The notes under the pieces were generated by a model. It was not told the origin of the DNA. It did no database searches and saw only the letters and a program-made list of their open reading frames with translations. A stretch of DNA of 64,000 nucleotides from Lachnospiraceae bacterium (lineage in GTDB: Bacteria > Bacillota > Clostridia > Lachnospirales > Lachnospiraceae): contig JAILRO010000012.1 in the NCBI GenBank assembly GCA_024698145.1, positions 62,001-126,000 on the forward strand. The letters run 5' to 3'. Position numbers and translations under genes: made by a program. Below are positions 44,294 to 52,999 of this stretch, piece after piece (the stretch's first letter is position 1; every line of letters begins with the position of its first letter).

Positions 44294-44773
44294 ATGGAAC
44301 AGAAAGCATTAGCGACATGGCTTAAAATAATTATTATAGGAGTCGGTATTTGTGGTTTGGTGGTTTATTTTATTGTCTTTCCGAGTTATGGACAATCAAT
44401 TGTAAATGATTACCCTGAATTTGCGAATAGGTTTTTGCCATGGCTGGTATTTTTATGGATAACCGCAATCCCGTGTTATGCCGCATTTGTTTTTGGCTGG
44501 AAGATAGCTGTTAACATTGGAAGAGATAAGTCTTTTTCGAATGATAATGCAAGTTATCTTAAGTGGATAGCATGGTTTGCTACAGCAGATGCAATATTCT
44601 TTTTTGTGGGAAATATAGTATTGTGGTTAGCTGATATGAGTCATCCCGGCGTAGTATTGTTATCATTGATAGTAGTTTTTGCCGGTGTTGCAATAGCAGT
44701 CGCATCGGCGGGCTTGTCACATTTAGTACAAAAAGCAGCGGCGCTTCAGGAACAAAGTGATTTAACGATATAG
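44294..44773 (+). CDS. DUF2975 family membrane protein
   Basis: 159 residues from the ATG at 44294 (AAAAGGAGG upstream; the longer frame from 44246 overlaps the promoter). Four hydrophobic segments: about 8-30, 53-75, 96-117 and 124-147, with FLPWLVFLWITAIPCYAAFVFGWKI and SYLKWIAWFATADAIFFFVGN, the DUF2975 pattern. It is followed ten bp later by an XRE-type regulator, the standard partner of this family; together they form a small membrane protein/repressor unit of unknown purpose. Confidence 0.9.
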   Translation: MEQKALATWLKIIIIGVGICGLVVYFIVFPSYGQSIVNDYPEFANRFLPWLVFLWITAIPCYAAFVFGWKIAVNIGRDKSFSNDNASYLKWIAWFATADAIFFFVGNIVLWLADMSHPGVVLLSLIVVFAGVAIAVASAGLSHLVQKAAALQEQSDLTI

Positions 44774-44782
44774 GAGGTTGCC

Positions 44783-45022
44783 ATGGGAAATGATTTGAAT
44801 GAAGAAGAATTGAACGGCGAATTAATTTTTAATATAGACGTTATGCTTGCAAAAAGGAAAATGAGTGTTACTGAACTAGCAAATAAAGTTGGAATTACAA
44901 TCGCGAATATGTCGGTGCTAAAGACCGGAAAAGCCAAAGCACTAAAGATTTCAACACTTATAAAAATCTGCGATGCTTTGGATTGTCAGCCGGGCGATAT
45001 ATTGGAGTTTAGAAGAAAGTGA
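44783..45022 (+). CDS. XRE/Cro-C1 family small transcriptional regulator (YozG-like)
   Basis: 79 residues, mostly one helix-turn-helix domain: IDVMLAKRKMSVTELANKVG, ITIANMSVLKTGKAKALKIS and TLIKICDALDCQPGDILEF. This is the short YozG-type regulator that accompanies DUF2975 proteins. AGGAGG lies before the ATG, ten bp after the DUF2975 gene. It probably regulates the operon itself. Confidence 0.94.
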   Translation: MGNDLNEEELNGELIFNIDVMLAKRKMSVTELANKVGITIANMSVLKTGKAKALKISTLIKICDALDCQPGDILEFRRK

Positions 45023-45037
45023 AAGGGTTTATAGAAT

Positions 45038-45847
45038 ATGAGTAAGAAAACATGGTCGTTTATGATTATTGCATTGAATATGTTAGGTGTCCTATGCCTT
45101 ATATGGTTTTCAATTCCATATTTTTTGCATGATATAAATGTTACGAATCCGGAAGCAATGATTCCGTTTCAAAAATGGGAAGCAAGTGGTTTTATTTTAA
45201 CTTTCGGGTTAATTCCACTTGCGGTTGTCAACATATTGGCAATGATATTTATTGGGAACAGAAAACATAAACTTATAGTCAGAGCGTTATTTTTGATTCC
45301 TTGTATAGTTTGCCTTGGAATTGTAGGTAGTTTTTGGCTTTCGGAAATATCCTCTGCTTCGTGCAAAGATAAAGTAAATGACTCATCTGTGCAAGTGGTA
45401 AATGTTAAGGTTAAGACAAATGAAACATCGGAAATACAGTATGCATTATTATATGATGATGGATGTATGGAGTTGCTTGATAAAGCATTTGATGTTGATG
45501 ACGTGGATGTATTTACGGCAGATATTAATAATTTTTCAACGGAAATTGAAAACAATAAAGTTGTCAATTCACTTGTCGGTACAGTAGTAAAAGACGGCTC
45601 CGGAAAAGATGTTGAGGCTGATGCAAAGATTAGTGAAATGCTTAATAAACTTGCAGCTACAATAAATCATGGAATAATCGAAGCAAAAATATTTATGGAT
45701 GGAGATAAGTATTTTGTTGCTGTTCAAACAAATGTTAATTTGCAGAGTCCTTGTGATTTTTATGTGTATGATCAAACCGATGGAGTGTTTGAAAAATTAT
45801 GTACGTGGGATGATACAGAGGTTTTGGGTATAGCATTGCCGAAATGA
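45038..45847 (+). CDS. Membrane protein with extracytoplasmic domain, unknown function
   Basis: 269 residues. Three hydrophobic segments in the first 108 residues (about 8-30, 52-72, 82-103), then a polar domain with KVKTNETSEIQYALLYDDGC and a C-terminus FYVYDQTDGVFEKLCTWDDTEV. It is 15 bp after the XRE gene and is thus the third gene of that operon. No family is recognised. Confidence 0.75.
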   Translation: MSKKTWSFMIIALNMLGVLCLIWFSIPYFLHDINVTNPEAMIPFQKWEASGFILTFGLIPLAVVNILAMIFIGNRKHKLIVRALFLIPCIVCLGIVGSFWLSEISSASCKDKVNDSSVQVVNVKVKTNETSEIQYALLYDDGCMELLDKAFDVDDVDVFTADINNFSTEIENNKVVNSLVGTVVKDGSGKDVEADAKISEMLNKLAATINHGIIEAKIFMDGDKYFVAVQTNVNLQSPCDFYVYDQTDGVFEKLCTWDDTEVLGIALPK

Positions 45848-45910
45848 ATGATGACGTAATTCTGGAAAAGGTGGGGAGGATAAACACGAAACAATTATAC
45901 AGATTTGAAA

Positions 45911-45948
45911 GAACTCATTATCTAAGGGTTAGGTAATGAGTTTTTTTA
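45911..45948 (+). terminator. Intrinsic terminator
   Basis: AACTCATTATCT and AGGTAATGAGTT (loop AAGGGTT region, one mismatch), followed by seven T. Confidence 0.85.
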
Positions 45949-45963
45949 GTGGAAAAACTTAAA

Positions 45964-46003
45964 GTCACTTTATTGTCATTTTGGTATGTTACTATGGTAG
46001 CAT
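45964..46003 (+). promoter_or_regulatory. GTCACTT-repeat promoter motif of the ABC transporter operon
   Basis: GTCACTT at 45964 and GTCATTT at 45975, 11 bp apart, then ATGTTA at 45986 and AGCAT at 45999. All four blocks occur with identical spacing at 52932-52971 before the two-component operon. The first two blocks have OmpR-type site geometry; the region after them should hold the core promoter. Confidence 0.7.
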
Positions 46004-46049
46004 CTTATATAAGAATTAACTTTAAACATAAAAATGGAGGAAAATAAAA

Positions 46050-46712
46050 GTGGAAATAGTTAAAGTAGAACATCTTGTTAAAACATATGGTGAAGGTGAT
46101 ACGCAGGTTAGAGCCGTAGATGACGTATCATTTAGTGTAGAAAAAGGAGAGTTCCTTTGCATTATAGGAGCGAGTGGTAGCGGTAAGTCAACACTTATGC
46201 ACCTTATGGGTGGTGTGGACAGACCGACATCGGGAAGTGTGTATATCGATGGCGAGGATATATTTAAAATGAAGGATGACACGTTAGCTGTATTTAGGAG
46301 ACGCCAGGTCGGAATTATATACCAGTTTTATAATCTTTTGCCGGTGCTTACAGCGTATGAGAACATTACGCTTCCGATGGATCTTGACGGACAGAATGTC
46401 TCGAAAGAAAGAGTTGATGAGGTTATCAATCAGTTAGGTCTTAACGGCAGAGAGAATCATTTACCAAACCAGCTGTCAGGAGGACAGCAGCAGAGAGTGG
46501 CAATTGGCAGAGCGATTATCAATAATCCAGCGGTAATTCTTGCAGACGAACTTACAGGTAACTTGGATAAGAAAGCAAGTGATGAGATAATAGGTCTTTT
46601 AAAGGAAACCAATAAGAAGCATGGACAGACGATCATAATGATTACGCATGATCTTGAGATTGCGAAACAGGCAGACAGAGTGCTTACAATGGTTGATGGA
46701 AAGTTGAAGTAG
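46050..46712 (+). CDS. ABC transporter ATPase, MacB/LolD/BceA type
   Basis: 220 residues. Walker A GASGSGKST, Q-loop GIIYQFYNLLPVL, signature LSGGQQQRVAIG, Walker B VILADELTGNLD, H-loop MITHDL. Walker B ends in DELTG where most relatives have DEPTG; the catalytic Glu is kept. GGAGG precedes the GTG start. It is followed 21 bp later by a large FtsX-type permease, and its promoter carries the same motif as the two-component operon at 53000, which suggests a Bce-like inducible transporter for antimicrobial peptides (inference). Confidence 0.95.
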   Translation: MEIVKVEHLVKTYGEGDTQVRAVDDVSFSVEKGEFLCIIGASGSGKSTLMHLMGGVDRPTSGSVYIDGEDIFKMKDDTLAVFRRRQVGIIYQFYNLLPVLTAYENITLPMDLDGQNVSKERVDEVINQLGLNGRENHLPNQLSGGQQQRVAIGRAIINNPAVILADELTGNLDKKASDEIIGLLKETNKKHGQTIIMITHDLEIAKQADRVLTMVDGKLK

Positions 46713-46733
46713 GATAAGAAAGAGGATTGAAAA

Positions 46734-49532
46734 ATGGATGTTATAAAAAACTTTGTCAAACGTAATATGGCACGCAACAGAAAGCGTACTATTGTTACAA
46801 TAATAGGCGTCATGCTGTCGGCAGCACTAATGTGTGCGGTTGCAGGAATGGTGGCGACATTCCGTGAAGGAATGCTGACTTTTTACAGATATAATTATGG
46901 ATCGTTCTATGGTAAAGCGGAGAATGTTCCGGTTGCGAACCTCTCATATATAACTGACAATGCACATGTTACGAGAGCCGGTGTTTCACTTGCAGTAGGA
47001 ACTGCAATTTCACCCAATTCCAATGCAGATAGTCAGAATATGTACGAGGGCAATCCTTATATGTATATCATGGCATTTGATGACACAGCGTTTGAGGACG
47101 TTGCTCTTAATGTTAAGGAAGGCCGTTTGCCGGAAAATGATACCGAACTTTTGGTAAATGAACTTGTAATGCCAAAAGAATGGAAAGTGGGAGATAAGGT
47201 AACTTTAGATGTTGGACATAGAGAACTTTTTGGAGAAGATGTTGCAATTGAAGGTGGATATTTCTCTAAAGATAGGATAGAAGAGGATATCAGCAGCGTT
47301 TTGGAAATGAACGATGATGAAGTAGATACAGTTTTTGATCTGGATGTGTTGAAAAATTATGACATTGAGAATCTTGTTGGTGATCATATAGCGGATGCGG
47401 TGCCAAGAGAGTACACAATTGTTGGTGTGATGGAAAGCCCTAACAATTTGGTGCAGGTGTATGGTAGAGGTGGTTTTATCTGCCTTACACGAATGAAAGA
47501 TATGGACACTTTTTCAGCTTATAGAGATACGGATGCATTCACAGCCAATGTTTTTTACACATTTGATAAAGCTACGAAGTATGGTACTTATAATGCAAAA
47601 CTTTCTGAAACACTCGGTGTTGAGACAGATTGGTATGACGGAAGTGAAGATGTCGGTAAGGTTGAAGAGGAAACGACAGGTGATTCCATAGATGCCAAGA
47701 TGGTTGCACCTTATAAAGGTTCTATAAATCCGTCAGTTACAACAGAGAAAAATGATTACGTGAAAATCCTTGGTGGTGTCGGCGATACAGCGGCCGCAGC
47801 GGTTGAGGCGCTTGCGGCGATAATAATAGGTATAATTGTTGTGACAAGTGTGTTTGTAATAAGCAACAGTTTTAGAATATCGGTATCAGAGAAAAAGATA
47901 CAGCTCGGTATGCTTTCAAGCATTGGTGCGACAAAAAGACAGATTAAGAAGATTGTGTTAAAAGAAGGTTTGTATATTGGAGCTATTGGAACTGCCGTTG
48001 GAATATTGCTTGGTATATTTGTTGTTGCAATTCTTACTGTGGTTGTTCAGATACTCATTGGGGATTTGTTGAAAATTACATTCCGTTTTGTATTCCCATG
48101 GTGGGTAGTAGTCATAGTAATAGTTATGTCGGCAATTACCATTTACTTCTCTTGTATCCTTCCGGCACGTACTGCAGCGAAGATTTCGCCGATTGAGGCT
48201 ATAAGAGGGAATAAAGAAGTTAAGCTAAAAGGCAAGAAATTAAAAACAGGATGGTTTACAAGAAAGCTCTTTGGTATAGGCGGTGTGATTGCAGCAAAGA
48301 ATCTGAAGCGAAGCAGAAGAAGTTACCGTACAACGGTAGTGTCACTTGTTATCGGAGTGGCAGCATTTATTGCACTTTCGGCATTTCTTGATTACGGAAA
48401 AGAAATATCTGTAATGATGTATGGTGACTGGGGATATGACGTTTCGGTTACCGACAGTGGCGGAAATGACGAGCAGCAGTTAAATAACTACAAGGAGTAT
48501 GAGAAACTTAGCAGTATTGAAGGAATAAGAGAATATTCACTTTTAAGAATACTTCCGGTTGATGTTCCGGGCAATGTTGTTAATGATAACTTCAAAGATT
48601 ACGTCGAAAATGGCGAATGGTATATGGAAATGGTTGTGTGTGACAGGGAATCATTTAATAGATATCTTGAAAAGATAAATGTAAGCGCCAATCCGAAAGA
48701 TGCGGTAATTCTTGTGGATACAACCACTATGGTAAATGAAGATAACTCATATGAAGAAGGCAGATTCACTAATTCGAAAAAAGGCGATGTTCTTTCTGTT
48801 ACATCTGATGTATACGGAGATAACGAAGATGCTCGTAAGAATGCAGGTGAGATTTTTGAAAAAGATGTGCAGATAACAGAAGTAAGCGATGTAAAACCAA
48901 CAGGTATTAGATGGGATAATTACGGAGGCTACTTAATTGTAAGCGAGGATTATTTTGGAGATAATCTTCCTGAAGGATTGCACAATCATGGTCTATATAT
49001 TAATACAGATGAACCGGCAGAATTGATTGATTCGTTAAATGAAGTGTTAAAGAGCGATGGACTTCGAGAGGATTTCTTCATGGAGAATATTGCAAAAGAC
49101 AGATCTGATATGGAGAGTCTGATGCTTCTTATTTCAATATTCTTATATGGATTTATTATAGTAACAATGCTCATCGCGGTTACAAACGTATTTAATACAA
49201 TCCATACGAACATGAATCTTCGTGCAAAGGAGTTTGCTATGCTTAAGTCGGTAGGAATGACAGGAAATGAGTTTAACCGCATGATTCGTCTTGAGAGTAT
49301 TATGTATGGAGCAAGGTCTTTGATAATCGGTATTCCTTTAGGTACTGCCTTATCTTACGCAATATATAAAGCGTTTGCAAAGGAAGTCGATTTTGGATAC
49401 TCAATACCTTTTATTCCAATGTTAATTGCAACAGTTTTTGTGGCAATAGTTGTATGGATTACGATGCATTTTTCATTGGCAAAGATTAAGAAACAGAATA
49501 TAATCGAGACAATAAGAAAGCAGACATATTAA
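46734..49532 (+). CDS. FtsX-type ABC transporter permease
   Basis: 932 residues. Helix 1 at about 18-42, an outside domain of about 310 residues, helices at about 355-382, 411-445 and 455-475, a further helix near 533-553, a second outside domain of about 240 residues, and C-terminal helices at about 800-822, 862-880 and 895-915. Both FtsX half-domains carry the coupling segment (IQLGMLSSIGATKRQIKK and FAMLKSVGMTGNEFNRMIRLE). Its size and two FtsX domains fit exporters or resistance transporters of the lantibiotic/MacB class. Partner ATPase lies directly upstream. Confidence 0.92.
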   Translation: MDVIKNFVKRNMARNRKRTIVTIIGVMLSAALMCAVAGMVATFREGMLTFYRYNYGSFYGKAENVPVANLSYITDNAHVTRAGVSLAVGTAISPNSNADSQNMYEGNPYMYIMAFDDTAFEDVALNVKEGRLPENDTELLVNELVMPKEWKVGDKVTLDVGHRELFGEDVAIEGGYFSKDRIEEDISSVLEMNDDEVDTVFDLDVLKNYDIENLVGDHIADAVPREYTIVGVMESPNNLVQVYGRGGFICLTRMKDMDTFSAYRDTDAFTANVFYTFDKATKYGTYNAKLSETLGVETDWYDGSEDVGKVEEETTGDSIDAKMVAPYKGSINPSVTTEKNDYVKILGGVGDTAAAAVEALAAIIIGIIVVTSVFVISNSFRISVSEKKIQLGMLSSIGATKRQIKKIVLKEGLYIGAIGTAVGILLGIFVVAILTVVVQILIGDLLKITFRFVFPWWVVVIVIVMSAITIYFSCILPARTAAKISPIEAIRGNKEVKLKGKKLKTGWFTRKLFGIGGVIAAKNLKRSRRSYRTTVVSLVIGVAAFIALSAFLDYGKEISVMMYGDWGYDVSVTDSGGNDEQQLNNYKEYEKLSSIEGIREYSLLRILPVDVPGNVVNDNFKDYVENGEWYMEMVVCDRESFNRYLEKINVSANPKDAVILVDTTTMVNEDNSYEEGRFTNSKKGDVLSVTSDVYGDNEDARKNAGEIFEKDVQITEVSDVKPTGIRWDNYGGYLIVSEDYFGDNLPEGLHNHGLYINTDEPAELIDSLNEVLKSDGLREDFFMENIAKDRSDMESLMLLISIFLYGFIIVTMLIAVTNVFNTIHTNMNLRAKEFAMLKSVGMTGNEFNRMIRLESIMYGARSLIIGIPLGTALSYAIYKAFAKEVDFGYSIPFIPMLIATVFVAIVVWITMHFSLAKIKKQNIIETIRKQTY

Positions 49533-49564
49533 ACAACATAAATGAATAAAACATCATTGTATGT

Positions 49565-49596
49565 GGCGACAGTCTTAAGGGGCTGTCGTCATTTTT
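49565..49596 (+). terminator. Terminator hairpin, first of a similar pair flanking the lichenase
   Basis: GGCGACAGTC pairs with GGCTGTCGTC (loop TTAAGG region), followed by ATTTTT. A very similar hairpin lies after the lichenase gene at 51071. The remaining bases up to 49781 are AT-rich, with a small CAGGG/CCCTG hairpin near 49736 in the probable untranslated leader of the lichenase. Confidence 0.75.
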
Positions 49597-49781
49597 GTGT
49601 CTGTTTTTACTTTTTTTACCGTCATGAAAATGACAAATAAGACATGAAAAATACATACAAATTTTCCGCTTTATAATATATTTTTATCAATTGAATTTGT
49701 CGGAAAAAATATAGAAAGAGAAGGTGGTACTTTACAGGGAAAATCCCTGAAAGATAAAAATTAAAAAAGGAGAAAAAAAGC

Positions 49782-51044
49782 ATGAAAAAGAAGAACTTAG
49801 CAGTTCTGGCAATGTGCTCTCTTATTGTGCTCGGAAGTATGCAAATAGGAAAGCCACTTGCCGCAAAGGCAGCGTCAGCATGGAGCGGAACACATTATGG
49901 GATGGATTTTGATTATCATGAATCCAACAGGTTTGAGATGTCGAGCTGGTCGAACGGCGATATGTTTGACTGTACGTGGACACCTAACAACGTAAAGTTC
50001 AATAATGGTCAGATGGCGCTTACTATTGACAGGGACTACCGTGGTTACACCGCGGGTGAGTACAGAACGAAAGAGTATTTTGGTTACGGAATGTTTCAGG
50101 TTAGCATGAAGCCTATAAGCAATCCGGGGGTTGTGTCTTCGTTCTTTACTTATACAGGACCTTCTGATGGCACAAAATGGGACGAGATTGACATTGAGTT
50201 TTTGGGCTATGATACTACGAAAGTTCAGTTCAATTATTACACAAATGGTGTTGCTAACCATGAGTATTTGTATAATCTCGGATTTGATGCGTCTAAGAGT
50301 TTCCACACTTACGGATTTGACTGGTATCAGGGTGGAATTACATGGTATGTTGATGGTAAGGCAGTATATACCGCAACAAAAGATATTCCTAACACACCGG
50401 GTAAAATCATGATGAATGCATGGAACGGACGTGGAGTAGATGATTGGTTAAAACCGTTTAACGGAAGAACGGGATTAACAGCATATTACGATTGGGCTTC
50501 TTATGATGCACCGAAAGCCGGATCGAGCAACTCAAGCAATAACAACAATAATAACAATAATTACAACGCTCCGTCTAATCAGAATAATAATTCTTCTGCA
50601 GGGGCAACATTTGATAGCAAGAAGACATACAAGATTATCAACTTTAACAGTGGTCTTTCTCTTGATGTAGACCACAATTACAAGAATAATGGTGTCAATA
50701 TTTTGCAGTACAGATACAAGGGTTCTGATAATCAGAGATGGACTATTGAAAGACAGTCGAGTGGTTATTATATAATCAAGAACCGTTCTACCGGCAAAGT
50801 ACTGACCGTACAGGATAATGCAACTTGGGATGGTGCTAACGTATGTCAGTGGGATTATTATGGTGCTGCAAGTCAGGAGTGGGAGTTCTTCCCTACAAGA
50901 AGCAACACTTATAAGATAATTAACAGAAACAGTGGTAAAGCATTAAATGTATCTTGGGGAAGCAAGGATAATAATGCCAACATAGAGCAGTACAAAGATG
51001 AGGAAGGTGTTGGACAGTTATTCTGGATAGATGCAGCTAATTAA
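49782..51044 (+). CDS. Secreted GH16 beta-glucanase (lichenase) with ricin-type lectin domain
   Basis: 420 residues. A signal peptide (about 1-32, ending AKAASA) directs secretion. The GH16 domain (about 33-240) has the catalytic motif DEIDIEFLG with Glu135 (nucleophile), Asp137 and Glu139 (acid/base), preceded by [10 protein letters not shown] and followed by VQFNYYTNG, typical of bacterial 1,3-1,4-beta-glucanases. An Asn/Ser-rich linker (about 247-275) leads to a ricin-type beta-trefoil (about 278-420) with QRW, QEW and QLFW repeats for carbohydrate binding. AAAAGGAG precedes the ATG. It would degrade mixed-linkage cereal glucan outside the cell, fitting a gut or rumen fibre degrader. Confidence 0.96.
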   Translation: MKKKNLAVLAMCSLIVLGSMQIGKPLAAKAASAWSGTHYGMDFDYHESNRFEMSSWSNGDMFDCTWTPNNVKFNNGQMALTIDRDYRGYTAGEYRTKEYFGYGMFQVSMKPISNPGVVSSFFTYTGPSDGTKWDEIDIEFLGYDTTKVQFNYYTNGVANHEYLYNLGFDASKSFHTYGFDWYQGGITWYVDGKAVYTATKDIPNTPGKIMMNAWNGRGVDDWLKPFNGRTGLTAYYDWASYDAPKAGSSNSSNNNNNNNNYNAPSNQNNNSSAGATFDSKKTYKIINFNSGLSLDVDHNYKNNGVNILQYRYKGSDNQRWTIERQSSGYYIIKNRSTGKVLTVQDNATWDGANVCQWDYYGAASQEWEFFPTRSNTYKIINRNSGKALNVSWGSKDNNANIEQYKDEEGVGQLFWIDAAN

Positions 51045-51070
51045 TCCAATTTCATATAATATCCTTGGGT

Positions 51071-51100
51071 GGCGGCAGTCTTAACGGACTGTCGTCATTT
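51071..51100 (+). terminator. Terminator hairpin, second of a similar pair
   Basis: GGCGGCAGTC pairs with GGACTGTCGTC around TTAAC, followed by only a short T run (ATTTGCG). Shares CAGTCTTAA and CTGTCGTCATTT with the hairpin at 49565. Confidence 0.65.
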
Positions 51101-51234
51101 GCGTTAATGTTGGACAATGATTGATTTTTGTAGATAAAAATAATATAGATGATGTGTTTGTTGCTTGTTTTCATATATTTGACGTGATACAATATGGTTA
51201 GATGTAGTGAGTGTAAGAAATAGAGGTGAGTAGA

Positions 51235-51549
51235 ATGGTTGATATAGATAACAAAGTTTTTACCTTATCTGAATTGAAAATGTTATTACTTCCTGTGTTT
51301 CAGGGCTATAATATAAAACGCGCAGTTTTATTTGGCTCGTATAGTAAAGGTCAGGCAACCCCACAAAGTGATGTGGATATTTTGGTAGATAGCGGTTTGA
51401 AAGGGTTGAAGTTTGTAGGACTCATTGACGATATTAAAAACTCACTTCAGGGTAAAGAGGTTGATGTTTTTGATGTAACGCATGTTGAACATGGCTCGTT
51501 GGTTGAAAAGGAAATAAGTGATACGGGAGTAGAGATTTATGCGAAATGA
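51235..51549 (+). CDS. mntA: MNT-type nucleotidyltransferase antitoxin (MntA-like)
   Basis: 104 residues from the ATG at 51235 (AGAGGTGAG upstream). The active site is LFGSYSKGQATPQSDVDILV, the GSx10DxD motif of minimal nucleotidyltransferases, complete. In MNT-HepT modules this enzyme adds AMP units to a tyrosine of the HEPN toxin and silences it. The stop overlaps the start of a HepT gene, as usual for the pair. Here the partner carries a premature stop, so the enzyme may have no full-length target. Confidence 0.92.
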   Translation: MVDIDNKVFTLSELKMLLLPVFQGYNIKRAVLFGSYSKGQATPQSDVDILVDSGLKGLKFVGLIDDIKNSLQGKEVDVFDVTHVEHGSLVEKEISDTGVEIYAK

Positions 51550-51859
51550 TCTTGTTGTAGAAAAGATGATACAAATTATTGAAAAACTTCTTTGATATGT
51601 TGGCGTTAGCAATTATGAAGAGTTTGCAAATAACGAAATGCTGGTCGATGCGTGCGTATTTAATCTTAGTCAACTTGGAGAGGTTTCAAATAAGATTGAA
51701 AATGAGTTTGAGGAGAAGCACCCGGAAATCCCTTGGAGACAAATCTATGGCTTGCGAAACAGAATAATACATGACTACGAGGGTATAAATCGTAATCTGA
51801 TCTGGGAAATAATTAATGACGACTTGCCTGATTTGAAAAAACATTTAGAGAAGTTGTGA
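51539..51859 (+). pseudogene. hepT: HepT (HEPN) toxin with in-frame premature TGA
   Basis: From the ATG at 51539, overlapping the antitoxin gene, the frame reads MRNDLVVEKMIQIIEKLL and meets TGA at 51593-51595. The same frame then continues to 51859 without further defect: NYEEFANNEMLVDACVFNLS, EKHPEIPWRQIYGLRNRI, with the HEPN catalytic RNRIIHDY (Rx4HxY) intact. So a single nonsense change separates it from a 106-residue toxin. A restart at a later Met (51638) would give a protein of 73 residues that keeps the active site but lacks the first helix. Confidence 0.75.
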
Positions 51860-52143
51860 TTAATAAAACGATGAAGATGCAGTATGTTGATAAAGCAGAA
51901 AAGATTAATATTTATGTTGTAAATAAGAATGGTGATTTTTATTATGTTGATTTTATAGAATACCGTGTAAAAAAATTTACTGATTTACACGTTGAGGGAA
52001 GAAATCTATATGGATTGGATACGTTTAATGATTATTCGGTTGATGAAGATTCTCAAGTTATAGTAGCTCCAGCATTATCAACAAATGAAATTAATGTAAA
52101 TTCTAAAAAGCTAACACTTAAAAGAGTAGATTTAGGTAAATAA
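51856..52143 (+). CDS. Small protein of unknown function
   Basis: 95 residues from a GTG overlapping the HepT stop; an ATG at 51871 is an alternative. It is a small soluble protein with strand-like segments INIYVVNKNGDFYYVDFIEY and SQVIVAPALSTNEINVNSKKL. No family is recognised. A terminator follows directly, and the overlap suggests co-transcription with the MNT-HepT pair. Confidence 0.5.
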   Translation: MINKTMKMQYVDKAEKINIYVVNKNGDFYYVDFIEYRVKKFTDLHVEGRNLYGLDTFNDYSVDEDSQVIVAPALSTNEINVNSKKLTLKRVDLGK

Positions 52144-52147
52144 TTTT

Positions 52148-52182
52148 AAGACCGTACCAATATGGTGCGGTCTTATTTTGCC
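52148..52182 (+). terminator. Intrinsic terminator
   Basis: AAGACCGTACCA and TGGTGCGGTCTT (one G-T or mismatch pair), loop ATA, followed by ATTTTG. Confidence 0.8.
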
Positions 52183-52277
52183 TTGTCTCGTATAACTAAA
52201 ATAGGAGTGACAAATCATAAAACAGGCTCTATAATGATATAAATGTTTATCGAGAAGGACCAAAAGGAGGGGCGATC

Positions 52278-52843
52278 ATGCACCAGTTCAGGTTACCGGA
52301 TCATCTTCGTGTCGAGGAGGGATGTTTTGCTTACATTCCCGAGATGATGGAGGATGTTGTTCCGGATTTGGAGTACAAGAAGACTATAATTGTTACTGAA
52401 AAAGCACTCAAAGAGCTTTTTGAGGAGACACTTGCAACTATATCTGCAAGCTTTGGTGCAAGTGAGTTCTATCTTATAGAGGCGGCAACTTACGATGAGG
52501 CGGTTGACGCAGGCACTCGTTATGGGTGGTCTCGCAATGGAGATTGCAGGTTCATCTAGACCATCAGGTGGTTCGGAGCATCTGTTCTGTCACGCGTTAG
52601 AGGAATTATACGCCGATGATGTCAGAGTACCGCATGGAATAGCTGTAGCAATGGGAAGTTATGCGGCATGCAAGTTCCAGGGCAGAAACATAGCCAAGAT
52701 GATGAAGTATGATGGCAAAGCATATACCTTTATGCCTTCGTTTGATTTTGAAACATATGTAGTTGTTTGTTGAGTTTCTAAACTTTGCTAATCAGTTCCC
52801 GGAAGAGGAAAATGAGGAAGACTACGTAATAGAAAACGACTAA
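52278..52843 (+). pseudogene. Second glycerol-1-phosphate dehydrogenase-like copy, deleted and fused
   Basis: The first 77 residues match the intact gene at 35160 nearly identically, up to TYDEAVD. About 450 bp are then missing (residues 78-226 of the intact copy), and the sequence resumes, in another frame, at [18 protein letters not shown] and runs through [20 protein letters not shown]. After GRNIAK it changes to unrelated sequence ([18 protein letters not shown]) that, with another frame change, continues to FPEEENEEDYVIEND and TAA at 52841. So it is the two ends of a dehydrogenase plus the tail of an unidentified gene. The metal-site His residues remain, the NAD-binding domain is gone. 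Confidence 0.8.
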
Positions 52844-52931
52844 TTTAAAAATTGTTTGTATTTTCGTACTCTATCATTATAATTATGAAACAGAATGATT
52901 TTAAGAAAATATTTTTAAAAAACTTCATTTT

Positions 52932-52971
52932 GTCACTTTGAAGTCACTTGAAAATGTTATCATACAAGCAT
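52932..52971 (+). promoter_or_regulatory. GTCACTT-repeat promoter motif of the two-component operon
   Basis: GTCACTT at 52932 and again at 52943 (11 bp apart), ATGTTA at 52954 and AGCAT at 52967, all in the same register as at 45964-46003. TTGAAA overlapping the second repeat, a 17-base spacer and TAATAA would form the core promoter. Confidence 0.7.
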
Positions 52972-52999
52972 AATAAAGATAGCTACGGGAGGTCATATT

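Noticed and set aside
49735-49750. Riboswitch in the lichenase leader
   Set aside because: Only a 5-bp CAGGG/CCCTG hairpin is seen, without the conserved core of any aptamer that I know.
51593-51595. Selenocysteine or other recoding at the in-frame TGA of HepT
   Set aside because: No selenocysteine-insertion hairpin is evident just downstream and the family has no Cys or Sec at this place; a nonsense mutation is simpler. The TGA in the MATE remnant (42657) stands among further deletions.
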